Source: Fuerstiella sp. (GTDB taxonomy: Bacteria > Planctomycetota > Planctomycetia > Planctomycetales > Planctomycetaceae). Taken from it: a DNA stretch of 35,998 bases. The stretch spans positions 1 through 35,998 of the forward strand of contig JALHMY010000052.1 in NCBI GenBank assembly GCA_022843805.1. The letters run 5' to 3'. The first letter of the stretch is position 1. Every line of letters begins with the position of its first letter. The notes beneath the pieces are model-generated. The model saw nothing but the letters and a program-made list of their open reading frames with translations, ran no database searches and was not told where the DNA came from. The position numbers and the translations under genes are program-made. This document shows positions 7,771 to 16,405 of the stretch, in pieces.

Positions 7771-10104
7771 ATGTTTGACTCAGAACGACTCAAAACCGAT
7801 CTGCTCGCCCTGGGGCTTCTGGCCCTGGTGGTGTTTGCCGGTTTGAGCTTTCTGAGTTACGACTATGCGGATCCGCCGTCGAATCTCGTCTTTCCCCAGC
7901 GACAGGTTCCTACAAACATCTGTGGTGAACTGGGTGCATCCATCGCGTTTCACGCACGCCAGACGATGGGACTTGGGATATGGATCGTTCTCGCAGCTCT
8001 GATTTCATGGGACCTTAAGCTCTTCGCCCATGAACAGTCTCGTCGTAGCATTACCACAACGGCCGGTATTCTGCTGCTGGCTGCGGCTTCCTGCGCAATG
8101 CTGCACCTGCATGTTCCCGGAATCACATCAGGTTCGGCGTATGGCAGCGGTGGCCAGATCGGTGCATGGGCAGGTATCTATTTGTCAGAACATTTTTCGA
8201 CCACTGGCATCATGATTCTGACGGCCAGTGTGTTCACGGCTGGCTGGCTTCTGACGCCCCTGTCTGATCTGACTCGTCCTGCCCTTCGTGTTGCTTCGGC
8301 TCCTCTTCTCGCGGCGGGCGGGGCCGTTAGCCTTGCGCGTCGAAGACTGGCTGTGCGCCCTGCAGTCGAACAGGAGAAGAAGGCTGAGCCGTCACAGGAT
8401 GATGATCCGACGATCGAATCATTGCCGGACGAAATTATTTCGATTCCCATTCATCAGCCGGTTACGGTTGACTCTGAAACTCGTCCGGAAGTCCTCCAGG
8501 ATGCGTCTGCTGTGCCTGCGGATCGTTCAATCCGTATCAATCCGCCGACCAGTCTGGCTCTTCATCAGCCGTCACCGGATTCTGCCGCAGCTGTACATCG
8601 AGGATACTCACTTCCCGACGTGGAAATGCTGGAACAGCCGGAGGAGTTTCCTTACGAACTGCTTGCGCGAAAGGCTCGCATCGCGGCAGCTACCCTCGAA
8701 AAGTCGTTTGAGGAATTCGGCCTGAATATCAAGGTGTCGGAAATTGATACCGGACCGGTTGTGACACAGTTTGAACTGGAGCTCGAAGCGGGACTGCGTC
8801 TGAATAAAGTAACCGCACTGGAGGACGATCTTGCGATTGCCCTTCGAGTGCCTTCGGTTCGCGTTGTTGCTCCAATTCCCGGAAAAAACACGGTTGGCGT
8901 GGAGGTTCCGAATGACAAGCAGGTGATGGTGCGGCTGAGGGAACTTCTGCAAATTGCCCGTGCGGGCTCTGAAGACATGCGGATTCCTCTGTTCCTTGGC
9001 AAAGATGTGAGCGGGCGTCCGTTGACTGTCGATCTGTGCCGTATGCCTCACCTGCTGATTGCAGGACGCACTGGAACGGGGAAAAGCGTCTGTCTGAACA
9101 CGCTGATTCTCTCCATCCTGATGACTCGAACTCCTGATGACGTGCGTATGCTGATGATCGACCCAAAGATGGTCGAGCTGAGTCCTTACAAACGCATTCC
9201 GCATCTGATGCATCCTGTCATTACGGACATGAAGAAGGCAGAAGCTGTTCTTGCATGGGCGGTCGACAAAATGGAGGAACGGTACGACCTTCTTGCTCGG
9301 GTCGGTGTTCGCCATCTTGACAACTACAATAAGCTCGGAAAGGCAAAAGTTCTTGAGCGGCTGGGAATGAATCCCTACGACGATGATGCAGAATGTGTTC
9401 CTGAACGAATGCCATACATCGTTATCATTGCGGATGAAATGGCAGACCTGATGATGACGTCAGGTAAGGACGTGGAAGCTCATATTATTCGTCTGGCACA
9501 AAAGTCGCGAGCGGTCGGCATCCATCTGGTGCTGGCTACTCAGAAACCAACGGTGGACGTCATCACGGGGCTGATTAAGTCCAATCTTCCGGCGAGAATT
9601 TCTTTCCAGGTGTCGAGCCGAATGGACAGCCGGGTGGTTCTGGATGAGGGCGGTGCAGAACGACTGCTTGGAAGCGGCGATATGCTCTATCTGGCGCCCG
9701 GAACAAGCAGCCTGACTCGAGCTCAGGGAACATATGTCAGCGATGAGGAAATCAGTGCGGTGATTGATTTCTTTAAGGATGTCGAGCCGGAGTACAGCAG
9801 TGAGCTGGCCCAGCTGACGTCCGCCGGAGCGGCAGGTGGAAGTGGAACTTCTGACAGCGGTCCGCGTCATCATGACGACTTGTATGATGCCGCAATTGAT
9901 GTGGTTGTTCGGGAAGGTCGCGGCAGTGTCTCTCTGCTGCAGCGAGCACTTGGTATCGGCTACGGACGCGCAGCTCGCATGATCGACTATATGGCCGAAG
10001 ATGGGGTGGTGGGAGATTACAACGGAGCTCAGGCGCGTGAAGTTCTTTATTCGCCTGAACAGTGGGAACAGATGAAGGCACAGCGTCAGGCAGAAGATTC
10101 CTGA
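7771..10104 (+). CDS. ftsK: DNA translocase FtsK/SpoIIIE
   Basis: A 777-residue membrane-anchored DNA pump for chromosome segregation at the division septum. The N-terminus has about four membrane helices (roughly residues 9-30, 66-86, 92-112 and 140-160). A variable, Pro/Glu-rich linker of about 100 residues follows, much shorter than in E. coli FtsK and closer to SpoIIIE. The motor has Walker A GRTGTGKS near residue 431 and Walker B IVIIADEMADLMM near 550, plus LATQKPTVDVITGLIKSN and ISFQVSSRMDSRVVLDEGGAERLLG, which are signature stretches of the family. The C-terminal winged-helix gamma domain (about residues 700-765, DDLYDAAIDVVV through SVSLLQRALGIGYGRAARM) reads orienting DNA sequences. 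A PilZ gene follows after 23 bp. Confidence 0.97.
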   Translation: MFDSERLKTDLLALGLLALVVFAGLSFLSYDYADPPSNLVFPQRQVPTNICGELGASIAFHARQTMGLGIWIVLAALISWDLKLFAHEQSRRSITTTAGILLLAAASCAMLHLHVPGITSGSAYGSGGQIGAWAGIYLSEHFSTTGIMILTASVFTAGWLLTPLSDLTRPALRVASAPLLAAGGAVSLARRRLAVRPAVEQEKKAEPSQDDDPTIESLPDEIISIPIHQPVTVDSETRPEVLQDASAVPADRSIRINPPTSLALHQPSPDSAAAVHRGYSLPDVEMLEQPEEFPYELLARKARIAAATLEKSFEEFGLNIKVSEIDTGPVVTQFELELEAGLRLNKVTALEDDLAIALRVPSVRVVAPIPGKNTVGVEVPNDKQVMVRLRELLQIARAGSEDMRIPLFLGKDVSGRPLTVDLCRMPHLLIAGRTGTGKSVCLNTLILSILMTRTPDDVRMLMIDPKMVELSPYKRIPHLMHPVITDMKKAEAVLAWAVDKMEERYDLLARVGVRHLDNYNKLGKAKVLERLGMNPYDDDAECVPERMPYIVIIADEMADLMMTSGKDVEAHIIRLAQKSRAVGIHLVLATQKPTVDVITGLIKSNLPARISFQVSSRMDSRVVLDEGGAERLLGSGDMLYLAPGTSSLTRAQGTYVSDEEISAVIDFFKDVEPEYSSELAQLTSAGAAGGSGTSDSGPRHHDDLYDAAIDVVVREGRGSVSLLQRALGIGYGRAARMIDYMAEDGVVGDYNGAQAREVLYSPEQWEQMKAQRQAEDS

Positions 10105-10127
10105 AGCACAGTCTTAGGTATGATGTA

Positions 10128-10526
10128 ATGATCAGCGACACAGACAACAGCCTGCCCAATCGCAGAATTGTTTATCGCGCTTTGGTTTTTGGTGACAGCG
10201 GACTGCAGTGCCGATTAATTACGGAACAGCGGACTGCCAACCCGCGCGTACTGAATTTGAGCATGACCGGAGTCGCCGTAAGACTTGACGCTGCAGACTG
10301 TGCATTTTTTCAATTCGGAACCGAAGCCAAAGTTGAATTGCGTTTCAAAGGCGATTACTTCGAAGCGATGGGAACCGTGGTGAGATCTGCTCAGACAAAC
10401 ACGGCCTTCCACTTTCCTGTGGTTGAGCAGTCTCTGGACTCCAATCCCCCGCGTGTTCTGGCAAAAATCGTGATGATTCTGCAGAGAGATATGCTGACTC
10501 GCCAGTCCCGCGGCAGTGGTCGTTAA
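10128..10526 (+). CDS. PilZ-domain protein
   Basis: A 132-residue soluble protein that fits a stand-alone PilZ domain, the cyclic-di-GMP receptor fold. The two ligand-binding motifs are visible: RxxxR in RRIVYR near the N-terminus and (D/N)xSxxG in NLSMTG about 35 residues later, followed by a beta-rich core (VAVRL, AKVELRFKG, FEAMGTVV). The ATG at 10128 is preferred over an upstream in-frame start at 10062, which would overlap ftsK and add residues without PilZ character. It starts 23 bp after ftsK and is probably co-transcribed. Binding of c-di-GMP is predicted from the motifs only. It ends 29 bp from the convergent formylglycine-generating-enzyme gene. Confidence 0.72.
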   Translation: MISDTDNSLPNRRIVYRALVFGDSGLQCRLITEQRTANPRVLNLSMTGVAVRLDAADCAFFQFGTEAKVELRFKGDYFEAMGTVVRSAQTNTAFHFPVVEQSLDSNPPRVLAKIVMILQRDMLTRQSRGSGR

Positions 10527-10555
10527 CGCACCGTCCGGGTCATCGAGCAGTCTGT

Positions 10556-11806
10556 TCATAGAGCAGTCTGCTCGACAGGTTTGACACAGCGAAAACCGAC
10601 ATGATTGGTGCCCGTGCGAACTTCACCTTTGCCCCGAGTGCCAATCATGTAGCGAGTGCAATACTGATCGGTGCAGAGAAATGAACCGCCACGATGGACA
10701 CGTTTCTTTTCCGTCGGCTCAGCGGGATCGAATGGTGTTTCTGGTCCCTGCGGATTTCGAACAACGCCTTGTGCCGAAAATGTCTGATAGTAATCGGAGC
10801 GGTACCAGTCGCTGGTCCATTCCCATACATTTCCACCCACATCAAACAGTCCATAAGCATTCGGGGGATACTGGGCCACGGGCGCAATTCCGGCGAATCC
10901 ATCTTCCGCAGTGTCTCCGCCTTCGATCGGAAATTTTCCCTGATAGATGTTGGCCGCAAACCTGCCGCTGGGACGCAGTTCGTTGCCCCAGGCATACAAC
11001 TGTCCGGCAATGCCGCCCCGAGCGGCAAACTCCCATTCGGCTTCGGTGGGCAGGCGTTTTTCGGCCCAGCGAGCATACGCTTCCGCGTCAGGATACGCGA
11101 TCTGGACGACAGGATAGTTCTCGCGACCTTCAATGGAGCTGTCCGGCCCCGTCGGATGCCGCCAGTCCGCTCCCGGTACGTAATTCCACCACCGAAAGTG
11201 GTTAGTCAGCGGAACAGGCTCATTCGCTGGTGTAAACACGATGGAACCTGCGATGAGGTTTTCCGGGGGTGCGCTGGGAAACTCTTCCTGTGAAGGTCGG
11301 GTTTCAGCAACTGTGACGTACCCTGTTTCCTTTACGAATTCCGCAAACTGCCTGTTGGTGACTTCTGTTGAATCGATCCAGAATGGATCGACATAAACAC
11401 GATGAATGGGGGCAGCGTCACGACACACACCGGGCAGACTGCAGATCGATTCAGAATCCAGGTTACTTCCCATTGAAAATTCACCACCGGGAATCCACAC
11501 CATTCCCAGCGGGGCAGGCGATGACGGTTTCACGTCATTTGGAATGGTCGGGCCGAACGCATCGCCAAACGAATTGGGATCGACCTTAACCGGCGGCTGC
11601 AACTTCGGCGGCTGCTCTGCCGTCATCACGGCTGCAGGAACCCGCGCAGGAGTTTTCGACACCGGTCCACTGACCAGCAACACCAGCGTCAGGGCGCTGG
11701 CTGTCAGTACAGCGAGCGGCACTAACAGCCGTCGGACCCCGATCCCATTTCCCGTCAGAGACTTTTTCTGATTGCTGCCGGCTGGTTGATTCACGTCGTT
11801 AATCAA
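10556..11806 (-). CDS. Membrane-anchored formylglycine-generating enzyme (sulfatase-modifying factor family)
   Basis: A 416-residue protein with one N-terminal membrane helix (about residues 25-47) and an FGE-sulfatase domain from GMVWIPGGEFSMGS (about residue 99) to the end. FGEs oxidise a sulfatase Cys to formylglycine, which the sulfatase needs for activity. Unlike many SUMF-fold relatives, this one keeps the copper-binding cysteine pair: GGSFLC-TDQY-C puts C378 and C383 five apart, as in true FGEs, before the closing NHVGFRC. RLPTEAEWEFAARGG and YGLFDVGGNVWEWTSDW are core family motifs. Planctomycetes carry many sulfatases, so a maturation role is plausible, though none lies here. The frame opens at a TTG directly next to GGAAGGA; a GTG at 11794 is an equally possible start. 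Confidence 0.88.
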   Translation of the reverse strand: MINDVNQPAGSNQKKSLTGNGIGVRRLLVPLAVLTASALTLVLLVSGPVSKTPARVPAAVMTAEQPPKLQPPVKVDPNSFGDAFGPTIPNDVKPSSPAPLGMVWIPGGEFSMGSNLDSESICSLPGVCRDAAPIHRVYVDPFWIDSTEVTNRQFAEFVKETGYVTVAETRPSQEEFPSAPPENLIAGSIVFTPANEPVPLTNHFRWWNYVPGADWRHPTGPDSSIEGRENYPVVQIAYPDAEAYARWAEKRLPTEAEWEFAARGGIAGQLYAWGNELRPSGRFAANIYQGKFPIEGGDTAEDGFAGIAPVAQYPPNAYGLFDVGGNVWEWTSDWYRSDYYQTFSAQGVVRNPQGPETPFDPAEPTEKKRVHRGGSFLCTDQYCTRYMIGTRGKGEVRTGTNHVGFRCVKPVEQTAL

Positions 11807-11834
11807 TCCTTCCAGAGGTCCTGCACTTTACATC

Positions 11835-12833
11835 TCAGGGATAAATCTGCTTCCAGTCCTTTTGCATATCAACCACAATCCAGCCGCGGCCAGCCGCCTC
11901 ATCAAGCCCTTTGGAAAGCCGTCCGACTGATGATGCGCGGTCATAAGCGAACTCGCGAAGTGCATCGGTGTGATGAATAATCATTCCCATGCTCGCAGCA
12001 GATCCTGAGGTTGTCCATTCCAGCATTTGAAAATCGCCGTCAGAATTCCCAAAGGCCATGATGGGACGGCGTCCGATGTGCTGCTGGATCCCGACAGGTT
12101 TTCCGTCTTTGTCGTCAATGAAATTCACCTGTGGTAACCGAACCAGTACTGGTTTGCCGTCGCGGATTTCGAATTTGGTTCTGATACTGCTGCCAACGAT
12201 CTGCTCGGGTGGAATGCCATAAACCTTCTCGCTCCATGGGCGCATGAACTCAATGCCGCCACCGGAGACAATAAAAGTTTTGAAGCCGTTTGCCCTCAGA
12301 TAATTCAGTACTTCCAGCATCGGCTGATAGACCATTTCCGTATACAGTTTGCCGGTGCCCGGATGCTTTGCAGTCGTAATCCAGTCTCTGACAATACTTT
12401 CAAATTCATCACTCGTCATTCCGGCATGAGTCGCCATCAACATTTCAAGCAATGCGTGTTCGCCGCCCGCCAATGACGATTTGATGTCCCCTTTCAGAAC
12501 TGAGGCAAATGGTTCTTTGGTATTCCACTCCGGATGTTGCGGAGCGAGTGTCTTAACGCGGTCGAAAACAAAGAACGCCTGAACGTACATTGGCTGTTCC
12601 GTCCAGAGTGTGCCGTCATTGTCAAATGTGGCGATGCGTTCGGCCGGTGGTACAAAGTGCGGCGAGTCCGGCCGGGTCACCTTTCCGACAAAATCCAGAA
12701 TCGATTGTTTTCCGTTACCATCGTTCCACGACGGCAATGGATCCGCCCCGGAACTGACGCCTGCAGCAGTAAACATCGCAACTGCAAGTATCGTCCAAAA
12801 GATATTCGGTCTTCCGCAGGCGGTCGTATCCAT
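11835..12833 (-). CDS. Exported HAD-superfamily phosphatase-like protein
   Basis: A 332-residue HAD hydrolase of the phosphoserine-phosphatase-like group. An N-terminal signal peptide (hydrophobic stretch about residues 11-29, then SSGADP) indicates export. Motif I is TFDNDGTLW with nucleophile D71 and acid/base D73. Motif II is TFIVSGGG, and motif IV is AFGNSDGDFQML, which carries the Mg-binding acidic residues. The segment between motifs I and II is helical, as in C1-cap HADs. The product probably hydrolyses a phosphomonoester outside the cytoplasm; the substrate is unknown. It is read upstream of the formylglycine-generating enzyme on the same strand, 28 bp apart, so they may share a transcript. 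Confidence 0.82.
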   Translation of the reverse strand: MDTTACGRPNIFWTILAVAMFTAAGVSSGADPLPSWNDGNGKQSILDFVGKVTRPDSPHFVPPAERIATFDNDGTLWTEQPMYVQAFFVFDRVKTLAPQHPEWNTKEPFASVLKGDIKSSLAGGEHALLEMLMATHAGMTSDEFESIVRDWITTAKHPGTGKLYTEMVYQPMLEVLNYLRANGFKTFIVSGGGIEFMRPWSEKVYGIPPEQIVGSSIRTKFEIRDGKPVLVRLPQVNFIDDKDGKPVGIQQHIGRRPIMAFGNSDGDFQMLEWTTSGSAASMGMIIHHTDALREFAYDRASSVGRLSKGLDEAAGRGWIVVDMQKDWKQIYP

Positions 12834-13337
12834 AATTTTCTGTTTCCTGTTAAACGATTTATGCGGATATGGAGGGCCATGTTACGAGGTTCACTGTGGT
12901 ACTGCATACCGTGGTACTGCGTACTGGCCGGAAGCGAATCGGTCGGATGATAGATTGAGATGTCATCCCCCGCCACCGTTTAAGAATCGCAGCCTGTTGA
13001 AGAGCTGAACTTAGGGATCTCCAGAGGAGCAGGCTGCTGCTTTCAATGGTTCAACGACAACTCATTAAACCACAGATTTTCACAGATGACAGGAGCGTTT
13101 GCGCCTTTTATCTGTGGCCATCTGTGTCATCTGTGGTGAAGAAAACGCCTCGAAGACACATGATGTACATTGCGTTGCCGTACCCGGTGAAGGACGGGAA
13201 TCGACCTTCATGTCACTTGCCACTCGCACTTCATTTGTCGTTGAACCACCGTTTTCCGGTCGCCCGGCTTGTCCGACTGTGGTAAAATTTCCATGTGAGT
13301 ACCTCAATCGATACGGGCTGGCCATTAAAATGCTTCA
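12834..13337. other. Intergenic region with dispersed repeats
   Basis: No gene is supported. It holds a spaced direct repeat of GTGGTACTGC (12897-12906 and 12911-12920), a 19-bp stretch (12928-12946) identical to part of the Nudix gene (2030-2048), and a ~200-bp inverted-repeat element (13047-13248). Open frames here have no plausible protein content. Confidence 0.55.
13047..13248 (+). repeat. Dispersed ~200-bp element with 14-bp terminal inverted repeats and an internal palindrome (copy A)
   Basis: TGGTTCAACGACAA (13047-13060) is the exact reverse complement of 13235-13248. Inside the termini is a large palindrome: CCACAGATTTTCACAGAT (13070-13087) pairs with ATCTGTGTCATCTGTGG (13120-13136). 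A related copy in the opposite orientation is at 25902-26068. It shares the palindrome, the following 'aa(g/a)aaaacgcc' and a distal ~49-bp segment at roughly 78 percent identity counted by eye. A 20-bp piece of the distal part also occurs at 165-184. The structure suggests a non-autonomous mobile or REP-like element. Confidence 0.75.
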
Positions 13338-16199
13338 ATGGACATGTGCTCAAAATTTCTCCAACAATTGAACGCTGCATTTCGGCCTGCGATCAGGGCA
13401 ATGTGCGTCCTGTTGATATGGATCACGTTCACTGAAGGCCGACTTTGGGCGTCACAGTCGACGGTAACTCAGGCTTCAGGCGACGTTGCCGGACGGGAGT
13501 TTGTTCAGCAATTACTTTCCCGCGGTTTGTTTGAATCTGCCGTCGAATATTGTGAGCGGCAGATCGGCCATTCTGTATCCGCAGATCGGAAAGGCGTCTG
13601 GCAGCTTCAGCTGTCTGATTGTTATCGGCAGCGTGCATGGACACTTGGCGTTGTCAATCGAAACTCGCTTCTGGATTATTCGATTACGCGCCTCACAGAA
13701 TTCCTCTCGCAGAATACTGTCTCTCCTGTGCATGAACTTTCCATTCGACTGCAACAGATTGAAATGCTTACCGACGCTGCTCGAATGCAGCTGATTGTCA
13801 GTCAGGCCGGAAACTGGTTCGTTGCTCCCGGATTGAAGGGCAGGGAATCCGTGACGCCAATCAGCGATGTTTCCCGCCATCAGCAGGCCGTCGCCAAAGC
13901 CCAGTCACTGGCCATTGAGTTTATTGAACAGCTTAACGAAATTCGCCGGGATCTCGAACCGGATACAGTTCGTCTGCTGCGGGACCGAGCGCGCCACATA
14001 CTCACTGTATGTCCGTGGCTGCTGGCAGAACTGAATGCTCCGGGTGACGATCGCGAAAGCCGTCTGAATTCTGCCCTGCGGCAGTGCCAGCAACTGCTGC
14101 GTTCAACAAGTGATGAAGAGCTGCGTTCAGAACTTCAATTGCAGGTCGCAGAAGTTTTGCTGAGAAAGGGACACCTCGACGCATTTTCAGTGCGGCAGTC
14201 GGCTGATGGAAACTCGCTTGCACCGGCGAATCATCAGCCAGCCTGGATGGCACTTCGCGTTCGAGGACTGCTGCGGCAGGGCAAGGCGACTGAGGCATTG
14301 CAGGAAATCGTCAACTATCAGAATTCCAGTTCGCTCGGCCCGGAACTGCTCGTACTCAGAGCCGAAGCACTTCTGGCAGTTTATGAAATTGTCAGTGCGC
14401 TGGGTGACGGGGAACTTCAAAGAGCGGCAGGTGCTGAGTTTGAGACGCAGCGAAATACGGCGGTCAGCATGGTCTCGGGGGTCTGGCGGGAAGCGGCCGA
14501 ACAACTGAATGCTCGGTATGAACGGGTCAGCCAGGTTGGTCCGGACCTGGCTGACGATCTGGAGGCCGTACAAAACCTTGCGACCACAGGCAAATTCAAT
14601 GAAGCTCGCGGATTGCTGAATCAGATCCTGACAATACTTCCACCGTCAGCTTCATTGAAAACCACCGGAATGCTGAAACTGCAGCAGGGGGAACTGGAGA
14701 TACAGCTCAAAGCATGGGACAGCGCCATCTTAGTGCTGAATCAGGCCACTCAGGATCTTGAGCAGACCGGTGATCAGACAGCTGCGGCCGCCGCGGATCT
14801 GCTCTGCATTTATGCCGTCGGTCGGCGCTGGGAAGACGATTCGAGCCCGGACAAATCGTCCTACAAATATTCGAAAGCATTGTCGGAGCATCTGACGCGA
14901 TTCTCTCAGCAGGAAACCAGTAACACGGCCAGACTATGGCTGATTCGAATACTACGAGTCACAGACCCCTCTCAGGCGGCCGATCATCTTCTTACCGTTG
15001 CCGAAAAGGACAATCGGCCTGACAAAAAGGCGAATTCTCTTTGTGACGCCGGGGAGTTGCTGCTGTCTGCAGATATCATGAGGGAGACTTCCCAGGCCCC
15101 GTCCACTCCTCCTGCGCAGCTCCAGGCAGAATCCGTCGAAACGGCCGTTCAGGAAGTCGAACGCACGAAGCAGCGATTTCGTCAGATGGCCGAGGAAACG
15201 TTGAATTCTGCCAGCGATGAACTCAGCGCTCTTCACCATTGCACACTTCAGCTGCAGTTGATGGAATTCGATCTTCTGGACGTAAATGGGCCGAAGAACG
15301 ACTGGGAGAAGATGCTCAGTCAGCTGACATCTGTTCGCAGTGTTCTCAGCGAGAATTCAAGTTCCGGCACAGAAAACGCATCCGACGCATCCGTTTCTGC
15401 TGCTCTGCCAGAGCCAGCCTCATCGCAGCAGTCATCCGGGAAACGGATCGATGGCTCCGGCGGGTTTCCTCAACCGAACGAGACCCTGTTTGAACTGGTC
15501 CTGAGTCGCCGGTGCGACCTTTTTTCTGTAATCGTCAGCAGTCGGACCAGACCCAGTTTCGGGACTGCCGAAGATGTTACAAAAGTTCTGGAAACGGCCG
15601 AATTGCCCGAACAGCTGCGGGCACTGCGTTTGCTCAATTCTCAGTTCGTCCGTGCACAACTGAAAAGAACAGTATCGTCGGTCAGCACTCGTGATACAGC
15701 CGAAATGGCGTTGATGCTTTCCGGAAACCGACTGCTTGGGCAGGTCTCCCTTGAGGTTCTGGAGAAACGAACATCAGCTGTTACGGACCCAATGGAGCTT
15801 ATGAAACTTCTGGAATTTGTCGTCAATGCGGGTCACGCCGCGGGGGATTTCAAGCTGCAGGCGAAGTTGACAGCCCGGCTGTTCGAAGAGCAGCTGAGTG
15901 AGGAACAGATCAGAATGATGGCCAGAATCCTTGCTTCCGCAGATAACCCTGTGAAGTCAGGCAATCAGAATGAAGTCGCCGTGTTTCGATTCTGGCAACT
16001 GGTGTTGAAACAAAGCCCTCAGGGCAGCGACGCATGGCTGGAGGCTTCATTCCAGACAGCTTTCTACCAGAAGAATTCGAATCAGTCGGAAGATGCTCTT
16101 CGTGTTCTCAACGTTGTGGATGTGCTCTATCCGGAGTGGGGAAACCCGGATCGAAAGACGCGAGCAGCAGAACTGCGAAGGCAGATGGGAAAACCATGA
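13338..16199 (+). CDS. Exported helical-repeat (TPR-like) protein of unknown function
   Basis: A 953-residue protein that I do not assign to a family. The N-terminus has a basic n-region and hydrophobic stretch (IRAMCVLLIWITF, about residues 20-32) followed by WASQ, consistent with a signal peptide. The rest is almost entirely helical, rich in Leu, Ala, Gln and Glu. It has TPR-like pairs such as GLFESAVEYCERQI, GKFNEARGLLNQIL, QLKAWDSAILVLNQAT and, near the end, QSEDALRVLNVVDVLYPEW. A low-complexity Ser/Ala stretch sits near residue 690. TPR-type solenoids hold protein partners, so an envelope scaffold role is a guess. An ATG at 13401 is an alternative start. The gene precedes psd by about 200 bp. 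Confidence 0.72.
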   Translation: MDMCSKFLQQLNAAFRPAIRAMCVLLIWITFTEGRLWASQSTVTQASGDVAGREFVQQLLSRGLFESAVEYCERQIGHSVSADRKGVWQLQLSDCYRQRAWTLGVVNRNSLLDYSITRLTEFLSQNTVSPVHELSIRLQQIEMLTDAARMQLIVSQAGNWFVAPGLKGRESVTPISDVSRHQQAVAKAQSLAIEFIEQLNEIRRDLEPDTVRLLRDRARHILTVCPWLLAELNAPGDDRESRLNSALRQCQQLLRSTSDEELRSELQLQVAEVLLRKGHLDAFSVRQSADGNSLAPANHQPAWMALRVRGLLRQGKATEALQEIVNYQNSSSLGPELLVLRAEALLAVYEIVSALGDGELQRAAGAEFETQRNTAVSMVSGVWREAAEQLNARYERVSQVGPDLADDLEAVQNLATTGKFNEARGLLNQILTILPPSASLKTTGMLKLQQGELEIQLKAWDSAILVLNQATQDLEQTGDQTAAAAADLLCIYAVGRRWEDDSSPDKSSYKYSKALSEHLTRFSQQETSNTARLWLIRILRVTDPSQAADHLLTVAEKDNRPDKKANSLCDAGELLLSADIMRETSQAPSTPPAQLQAESVETAVQEVERTKQRFRQMAEETLNSASDELSALHHCTLQLQLMEFDLLDVNGPKNDWEKMLSQLTSVRSVLSENSSSGTENASDASVSAALPEPASSQQSSGKRIDGSGGFPQPNETLFELVLSRRCDLFSVIVSSRTRPSFGTAEDVTKVLETAELPEQLRALRLLNSQFVRAQLKRTVSSVSTRDTAEMALMLSGNRLLGQVSLEVLEKRTSAVTDPMELMKLLEFVVNAGHAAGDFKLQAKLTARLFEEQLSEEQIRMMARILASADNPVKSGNQNEVAVFRFWQLVLKQSPQGSDAWLEASFQTAFYQKNSNQSEDALRVLNVVDVLYPEWGNPDRKTRAAELRRQMGKP

Positions 16200-16405
16200 C
16201 AACATAGCATTTCCAGCGAGCTTCACATTCGATCCCGTTTTTCCTGCCCATGCCAAAATTGTGGTGGTTAGGGTGTCAGAGGCTGGAAAAGGAAGGCGAT
16301 GCACGCCACGATGCTTTCTTCTGCAGGTAAATTTCTGCAGTCTTGTTTTCCTTTACTATTGGCGAACTTCGCTCTCTGATCCGAGCGACAAAAGACCTTC
16401 TTTCA

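Noticed and set aside
8608..9315. 235-codon minus-strand frame within ftsK
   Set aside because: Antisense shadow of the ftsK motor region; no protein character.
13070..13136. CRISPR-like repeated CACAGAT units
   Set aside because: The units are arms of one palindrome, not regularly spaced repeats with distinct spacers, and no cas gene is present.
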